Assembly (NCBI RefSeq): GCF_943734655.1
Contig: NC_071354.1
Coordinates: forward strand, 35,737,347-35,801,346
Length of the DNA stretch: 64,000 bases
From: Sabethes cyaneus
Taxonomy: Eukaryota > Arthropoda > Insecta > Diptera > Culicidae
Reading direction: 5' to 3'
Position numbers and translations under genes: made by a program. Under the pieces are notes generated by a model. That model was not told where the DNA came from and made no database searches. It saw only the letters and a program-made list of their open reading frames with translations. The stretch's first letter is position 1, and each line of letters opens with the position of its first letter. Positions 57,746 through 64,000 of the stretch are shown piece after piece.

Positions 57746-59626
57746 ATGGCAAACACTAAGGATACTCCGGAGGTACGTTTCTCGTAGAACCACAACAGAA
57801 AATATAATTTATTAAACTGTTATTTTTTATGATAATAGCACCTACAAGCGCAGAATATTATCGTCATCCATCCGGGGTCGCTGTACCTGCGAATGGGACG
57901 AGCTTCGGATGTAAATCCTTGCCGGATCATGCACGCCATCGCTCGCCGCCGGAAACCGAATGGTCGTGCTTACAAGGACAGTTTGCTACCACCTCCGGTG
58001 GCTCAATCGAAGGATTCACTGCCAGAGTTTGAAGAGTGTCGATTGCAAGTGAGTTTTCGTATTACCTATATGTCTGAGTATGCTGGCTCATGCCGTCTGT
58101 GCAATTTTTTAGGTCTCGCATACGCTGCAATCCTGCGTACAATCGGATGGTCGTAGGCGATATGCCACTCCGCCGCAGCAAATATCTGCCTTTAATAGGC
58201 GTTCCCTAGCGGAAACACTAGATAGTGATACTCCCGTTGAATGGAAGGACGAACAAGTTGGTAATACTGTGATTGGAGAGGAAACTCTTTGGTTGAATCC
58301 TGCGGGGGAGTTCAATCTACACTTTCCAATCAGGCGAGGTGAGCTAAACTTGCACAAGAATATTGGAGGGTCTATGACCGGTGTCATGAGCGATCTGCAA
58401 GATATTTGGCAGTATGTTCTTAGACATCGATTGAAAATTGATTTGAAACACTTAAAAAGCTACAAAGCGGTACTGGTTATACCGGACATTTACAATAGAG
58501 CTCATTTGAAGGAACTGACAACTCTGCTTCTCAGCAAAATTGGTTTCGGATGTTGCTTCCTCGTACAAGATCATGTGGCGGCAACTTTCGGAGCCGGACT
58601 TGGCTATGCTTGCGTAATTGACGTTGGCGATCAGAAAACGTCCGTATCCTGTGTGGAGGATGGCATTTCTCACCCAAATACCCGAGTACGGTTGGACTAC
58701 GGAGGTGCCGATGTAACGCAATCGTTCTTCTGGATGCTACAAAAGTGTGCGTTCCCCTATAAAGAATGCAATCAAAGTAACCCGCAGGATGCTTTTCTAC
58801 TCAAACAGCTGAAGGAGGAATACGGTCACGTCAATTTGGATGTTTGTGGCTCGTTGGAGAGAAGCTTCACCGTGCAGCAACCGCAGCAGGCGAAGTGCAA
58901 GTACACTTTGCAAGTAGGCGACGAAGCAATCGTTGCTCCGTTGGGACTTTTTCATACGGAACTGTTTTCCGTTACGGGGGCGAACAAATCGGTTCCGATA
59001 ACGCAGAAACCGTGTGCGGCCCAGCCGCATCCGGAGGACTGCTTCGATGCGGAATATTTGCGCGAAACCGGTCGCAGGGGGAAGGAAAATCTGGAACAGA
59101 CTGCAAACGAAAGCGGTATTGGGAACGCGGAAAATCAAGATGACGACATGGTCGTAGAGGAACAGGAGAAAGACGGCGGCAAAGCTAGCGATAAGGATTT
59201 TATAATGCCCGGTGGACAGGTGATCGGGATTGATCAAGCTGTGCTGCAGAGCATCGAACGTTGCCGTAGGTTTTCGAGAAGTAAATTTGGTGTTTAGATT
59301 TTTTTAACAATTCCCACCGTTTTGCAGCAAATGACGAACTGAAGCGGAAAATGTACGGATGCATTCTCGTCGTCGGAGGGGGAATGAAGTTTACTGGCAT
59401 TAGCAATTGGTTGCAGAATCGTGTGGCGTTGAAAATTCCGCTAATCTATCGCTCAGAGCACAATATAGTTACCAGTTCGAAGGATATCGATCAGGAAATT
59501 ACTTCCTGGAAGGGAGCTGCCATAATGTCCTGTCTGGAAAGTGCAACCGAACTGTGGATTACCGAACCAGAATGGACCCGGTATGGACTTCGGATACTGC
59601 GAGAAAAGGCAGTTTTTATGTGGTAG
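57746..59626 (+). CDS. Arp8: Actin-related protein 8 (INO80 complex)
   Basis: Exons are 57746-57772, 57839-58048, 58113-59265 and 59328-59626, with introns of 66, 64 and 62 nt, giving 562 residues. AQNIIVIHPGSLYLRMGRAS near the N-terminus is the Arp8 phosphate-loop region. VLVIPDIYNRAHLKELTTLL, FLVQDHVAATFGAGL with VIDVGDQKTSVSCVEDG, LDYGGADVTQSFFWML and KMYGCILVVGGGMKFTG are the conserved actin-fold blocks. LWITEPEWTRYGLRILREKA closes the protein. Arp8 is a nuclear INO80 subunit that binds nucleosomes and DNA and works in chromatin remodelling. An acidic insert (about residues 410-450: DDDMVVEEQEKDGG) interrupts the fold, as in other Arp8 proteins. AATAAA lies at 59890. The gene is convergent with SPAG7. 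Confidence 0.95.
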
Positions 59627-60674
59627 GCCACGTTGGAAACAATGTTTTTCTTACACGTATGAGTAGAAATTAAATTATTCTTTAGACGATAAAAACTGGG
59701 TCGTAAAAACGGTTTAATGGTTTACTTGTTGGAAGAACGGTTGTTCCGATATTCAACTATATCGTTAGGATGACCGGTAAGGGCTTACTAATTGCTCTAC
59801 TGTTACTAGATTGCGTGTGAATTTGGATATGTCTACTAGCTTTGTAAAAGTTTAAGCCCTAATAGCAACTGAGATGTCAGCTTTTCTTAAATAAAGCTAG
59901 AATATCCTTGCTATTGAATCGGGTCCGATGAATTCGGTCGCTCATTTGATTGATAAAATCGGAACTTTATGTATAATGTTAAAACTTCTAAATCCTGAAG
60001 GTGTTTAACTATTTTCACTTTAAAAATTATATTTTTTGAACTCAAATCGTTCGTTAAAACATTATTCTATGATCTCTTTTATTAAGATGTACTGCTATTC
60101 TCAGCTTTTATTATTATGACTAAATCTGATTAATTCTAGTTAGGTTTGTTCATAATGTTGAGTATGCTCAAGCTCTGTGAGCGTCGCTTATTGCAATAAT
60201 GTTCAAAATCCTAAACAATTACATTGATTTTTATAATTTTATCGAGATGAATGACCCCAAGCAGTTCCTTAGCAGTTTCAATGATTTTTTCCGCAAAGTC
60301 TGGTCCAAATAACTTTTAATGCCAGCGGGCTTGATTTTTGGTTACTTCGTAACTATTTAAAATGAACTGAAATGTAGCTTCAAAAACGATATATAAAAAA
60401 ATTACGAAAATTTGGTGGCATATTAAAATATAGTGATGTGAAAAAAGCCATCTGTGCCTCTGCAAAAATCATGGCACAATGTCTTATGACTGACTTAAAA
60501 ATTAATTGAGTCACTCGAATCAAGCAAAGCAAAAAAAAAAAACGGTGGAAATAACCTACTTTAGAACAGCAGTATAAACCTTTGCGGGCTCATTCACTTA
60601 AAAATTATAGCGCACAACACTTACGGTTTTATCTCACAATCAGTCATTGACCGGCCAGCTCGGCAGCCGGCCGC
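59627..60674. other. Convergent intergenic gap, Arp8 to SPAG7
   Basis: It holds both 3' UTRs. An A-run lies at about 60530-60543. No other gene is recognised. Confidence 0.6.
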
Positions 60675-61571
60675 CTACTCAGTCGGCTCGGCCGGTTCCG
60701 GCTTAATCGTGTCGCTCGTAGTGCTAGCATGTTGAGCCTTTAACTTCTTTTTCGCCTGTATGTCGGCCATCGTTTGTTCGATCGAACGGATATCTCGCTT
60801 ATTCTCACTGGGAACTGAAAAATACATGTCCACATACAGGCTTACTAAATCGTACCAACTGTCACCCATGAAACTTACCATAACCGTAGGACTTGTTCGA
60901 CTCCGTCTTTTTGGCCGCTTCCAGTGCCGATTCTTGGCCAATCAGGTGAACGTACTTATCCTTATAGTTGGTAGGAGGCACCACAATTACGCTCTCTTTA
61001 TCCGACCCGACCTGCTGTCGTTCATCCTCCAACCATTTCTGGTGTTTGCGTTTCTCAGCGTACTCGGCAGCAGTTTGCTTGTTCCATGGATCGCCATTCC
61101 GGCGAGCTGCCAATTCGTCCTCGGACGGTAAATGTTCCTTCTTGTACACCACAATGTACCGATCGACGCCCTCGACTCCGAAGCTCATCGCAACCAACCC
61201 ACCGATCTCCGCTATATCATGTCTAAAAATTTATTCTGGTTAGAAGCCGTCATTCGAGAGAACCCAATCGAGACCTACACCACCGAACGGTGAACTTTGT
61301 CCAATGGTTGAAATTCCATGTACTGCCGGACAGGATCCTTGACGAGCCTTGCCAAACGCTCCTCCGCGTATCTCCGGAAGCGGTTCAGTTCGTCTCGTTC
61401 CTTATTTTTCAGCATCTCAATCTCCTTTTTCTGTTCTGAATCGAAAAAAACAAAAATAAACTTTTGCATGCTGTCGAACAATTGCGACTTACTTTCGATC
61501 ATTTCTTTTTCCTTCTTATCTCTGGACGGTGGTTTATCCATTGAACCAAGAATAGAACCGAGCAAATCCAT
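60675..61571 (-). CDS. SPAG7: SPAG7 homologue (R3H-domain protein)
   Basis: Exons are 61571-61493, 61435-61279, 61222-60879 and 60814-60675, with introns of 57, 56 and 64 nt, giving 239 residues (human 227). MDLLGSILGSMDKPPS at the N-terminus matches the family start. The in-frame ATG 81 nt upstream (61652) is therefore not chosen. FQPLDKVHRSVVHDIAEIGG and the SFGVEGVDRYIVVYKKEHLP stretch form the R3H domain (single-stranded nucleic-acid binding fold). NYKDKYVHLIGQESALEAAK and NKRDIRSIEQTMADIQAKKK are the conserved C-terminal blocks. The molecular role is poorly known; in mammals it is named for expression in testis. Confidence 0.93.
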
Positions 61572-62494
61572 TATTGTTTCCTGATTTGGTGGGATTTTTT
61601 GGAGTAAAATCGATTTTTTTTTTCGTCCGATTGCTTCGATGAACTTTTTCAATCAAAATATTTTTAACTCTATTCAGCTATATGGGCCCGGCAAGCACGG
61701 TGAAGCATGATATCCACAATGGTATCCAAACCGTAAGCGCGAAAGAGATAGCTGTCTATAGATTCCGGACAAGATCATCGCCTTCAAAGGTTGAGATTTT
61801 AAATATTTGCGGAGTTTAGCTGTCAATGTCGTTAAAATCTCGACTAACATTTATAAAGGGCCAATAAATCAAAATATGCAGTTGACTCCAACAGGGTGAC
61901 AAGCTGGAAATCATTTATTTTTATTCCGCTTTCCCCAAAGCTGTAAGCAGACGCCAGATAAATATTATATTGACTCTAAATAAAGAAAACAAATTTATAC
62001 GATTGCAAGAAAATTATAGAGTTCGAGAGGGTATTTTCAATCTATTAAGAGCTATGTTAAAAGATTATTGCTTCTATTTCTTGAGCCTTGCAAGAATAGG
62101 TGGTTTTGATGTTGGTAATTTAAGCTTAACTTTAAATCGAAATTCAGTTTCAATTTCATGCCACGTTCGTGCCCAATTTGAACATACATTTCAAGTCAAA
62201 TTTTTGACGTAGGACTACGTCTTACGGCAAGTTTTGAGATAGGGTGTCATTCCAAAAAATCGAAAAACGCGTGCGTCACGAAAAATGAAAGGTTTTGAGC
62301 GCTAATAGCACAGCGGTTTTTCGATCGATTTTCAATATTCTTACACCAATCGTTTGGAAAATCTTCTAAGAATTGCCCCAAATGAAGAAAAGTATGGATT
62401 CTTGATGTTGAACTATTGAAAAATTGAAAATGATGAACCTATGTTTTACCAGAATTCTCGCTCATGATTGGTTGGAAGATTCTTTAGGATGATC
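61572..62494. other. Upstream flank of SPAG7, no gene seen
   Basis: It holds the SPAG7 5' flank. A perfect 16-bp palindromic motif 'gacgtaggactacgtc' lies at 62206-62221 and recurs in variant form elsewhere in the window. No coding region is recognised. Confidence 0.5.
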
Positions 62495-62765
62495 TAAACC
62501 TATACCAATCTGATATCTGTGCTTGGGAAGTAAGCCAAAATAAGTGACAAGGTTTCCTCGTTTCAACAAGATTTCTTTACACCGCGATTAAACCTAGACC
62601 ATTTTGATGTCCTTGCTTGGGAAGTACGCCAGAAAGAGTGACAAAATCCCTTCGTGCCAACAGATTTCTTACGAACGCGATTAAACCTAGTCTAATTTGA
62701 TGTCTGTGTTAGGGAAGTGTGCCAGAAAAAACGACACAAGTTCGTTGTCCCAACAGATAGCAAAT
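62495..62765. repeat. Three-unit tandem repeat, period about 93 bp
   Basis: Units begin near 62495, 62589 and 62681 with 'taaacctata'/'ttaaacctag'. Each contains 'gcttgggaagta' (third unit 'gttagggaagtg'), 'gccagaaa' and a 'caacagattt' block. The units differ by perhaps 20-25 percent, so the array is old. Confidence 0.8.
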
Positions 62766-63059
62766 TCTACAAAAATGTGCTACAGCTATAGTGTTCGGTT
62801 ATAATATGACTCTGTATGAATACGCATGATTGCCGTTTCATTAGAAGTGTAGTGAAAAGATGTGCTGTTGATAAAATAGGATTGAATTGGTAAAATCTCT
62901 TCAACGTGGGTAACCATGGGTAATAAAAGCAATCTTTAATTTCTGTAAGGTAGCAGGAAAGCAATAGTTTGTGTTCTTGATTTTGTTAAATTGTTTCCAT
63001 ATGCACGTTGAAATAACTCTGAAATCTTTTGAGAATTGAACGTATGCAATGTTACTACT
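62766..63059. other. Unassigned
   Basis: Nothing recognised. Confidence 0.5.
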
Positions 63060-63145
63060 TTGATAAATGCTACATACAACGCATGTAGCATGTATATATG
63101 TTGCATATAGCATGTATATATGTTGCATATAGCATGTATACATGA
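63060..63145. repeat. Short tandem repeat 'gcatgtatatatgttgcata'
   Basis: A unit of about 25 bp is repeated about three times, with inverted 'atgcta'/'tagcat' elements. Confidence 0.8.
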
Positions 63146-63329
63146 AGAAACGAATGATTACAAGCATGGATACATGCTACTATCACTACAAAGAGACTTA
63201 CGTAGTCCTGCGTCACCTATATATGCGGTCGTGTCTTGTACACAACCCCTCTGATTTTTAGTCTGGTTTTAAGTCCAATTCCAAAGACTAGGTCAAGTGC
63301 AAGTTGAATCCAAGTTAGAACCAGTACAG

Positions 63330-63870
63330 AAAAGAGGACGAGGAAAATCACGAAAAAAAACTGGCCTGTTTGACTAGGAAAAGAGGAAAAACGTGGGAGA
63401 GTAAAATAATTGGCCAAAATTGGCATAAAAAGAATAGTCGAAAAAGAATGAAAAAAAGAGGAGACTGGACCGAAAAAGGTTTGAAAACGGAAAAGACTAA
63501 TAAGGGGTAAAAGAAGAGAAAACGAAGATACATTCTAAAAAAGAAAATAAACAAACTGTACAAAAAAGGAGAAAAAATGGAACCAATAGGGATGAAAAAC
63601 GAAGAACTGAAAATAAGAAAATTCAGGAGCAGGAAAATTAAGAAACAAGAACAGTAAACAAGAAAAATGGAGAAAACGAAAAAGAACGCGAAATTCAAAT
63701 AATTTTTCCAACTAGCAATAATCGCATCGCGGCAGAACCACATTGGTTACGATATCGCCACTGAGCAAAACCGGGAAGACAAATGAGCAGAACGTGACCG
63801 AAAAGGAGAATATGATAAGAGAAAGCTAAAAAATGTTAACGAGACTAGAAAAGAGGACCAACGTGGTTGA
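63330..63870. repeat. Purine-rich tract, relative of 37.8-38.6 kb in reverse
   Basis: The plus strand is mostly A and G with 'gaaaaagagg'/'ggaaaacga' units. It is the reverse-complement type of the tract at 37806-38605. The 131-codon antisense frame (63348-63743) is a composition product. Confidence 0.75.
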
Positions 63871-64000
63871 TCATCAAGGTAAGTATATTTATTTTTCAGA
63901 TTCGTTGGCCCGCCAGATGGGTTGGCCACAATGGTAAGTATAAGGTGTCGGCCGCCCACCAAATTGTATATTCAATTTTATTTCTACAGATTGATATATT
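63871..64000. other. Window edge
   Basis: Splice-like 'ttttcag' and 'gtaagtat' signals bracket 33 nt at 63901-63933, but the intron to the left would be about 21 nt, too short to be real. No gene is called. Confidence 0.4.

Noticed and set aside
61572..61652. Longer SPAG7 start (27 extra residues)
   Set aside because: The family begins at M(A)DLLGSIL; the extension is basic, unlike any homologue, and probably 5' UTR.
63348..63743. 131-codon minus-strand frame
   Set aside because: Composition product of the purine-rich tract, of the same kind as the frames at 38 kb.
63880..64000. Apparent 33-nt microexon between ttttcag and gtaagt
   Set aside because: The intron on its left would be about 21 nt, and the same 'tacttacc' block repeats nearby, so it looks like a repeat.

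Overview
The window is nuclear DNA from an insect, most likely a culicine mosquito (Aedes-like). The basis is an AT-rich background, genes with short introns (about 55-65 nt) next to one huge intron, insect-like ribosomal protein S19 and Pavarotti-type kinesin sequence, and very dense small inverted-repeat transposons and broken LINEs. The species call is inference.

Six protein-coding genes can be read with exon joins that keep frame. They are a Cep164-like centriole/cilium protein (minus strand, 34879 to 11886, five exons, with one 19.2-kb intron), DPCD (plus, 42438-43132), RpS19 (minus, 44378-43851, with an upstream non-coding TOP exon), a GRIP-domain golgin of the GCC1/GCC88 type (minus, 51757-49599), actin-related protein 8 of INO80 (plus, 57746-59626) and SPAG7 (minus, 61571-60675). 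Cep164 and DPCD, both cilium-linked, are divergent neighbours. DPCD has an X-box-like RFX site 76 bp before its ATG. DPCD/RpS19 and Arp8/SPAG7 are convergent pairs.

Layout: 1-9.6 kb holds repeats (a 1.7-kb inverted pair of tandem arrays, two small TIR elements, an RT fragment and a 1.9-kb foldback element). Cep164 covers 11.9-34.9 kb. Its giant intron holds a 0.9-kb TIR element, a Tc1/mariner transposase scrap, two dead LINEs and a 3.2-kb inverted-repeat complex. From 37.4 to 38.6 kb there is a perfect 27-bp hairpin and a polypyrimidine tract. From 39.3 to 41.75 kb a 2.45-kb element with perfect 13-bp TIRs and flanking TA carries an intron-bearing, broken copy of a kinesin-6 (Pavarotti/KIF23) gene. 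From 45.4 to 49.1 kb there are nested MITEs and a LINE carrying two later insertions. From 52 to 57.6 kb lies a cluster of at least seven small DNA transposons. Several have exact target-site duplications, one has a filled/empty site pair, and one pair shows a template-switch-type mutation.

The most unusual object is the kinesin-carrying TIR element, which looks like a Pack-type gene capture in an animal. The clearest mechanistic observation is the reverse-complement template switch that separates the two hAT-like MITE copies at 56.6 and 57.5 kb. I found no tRNA, rRNA or CRISPR.
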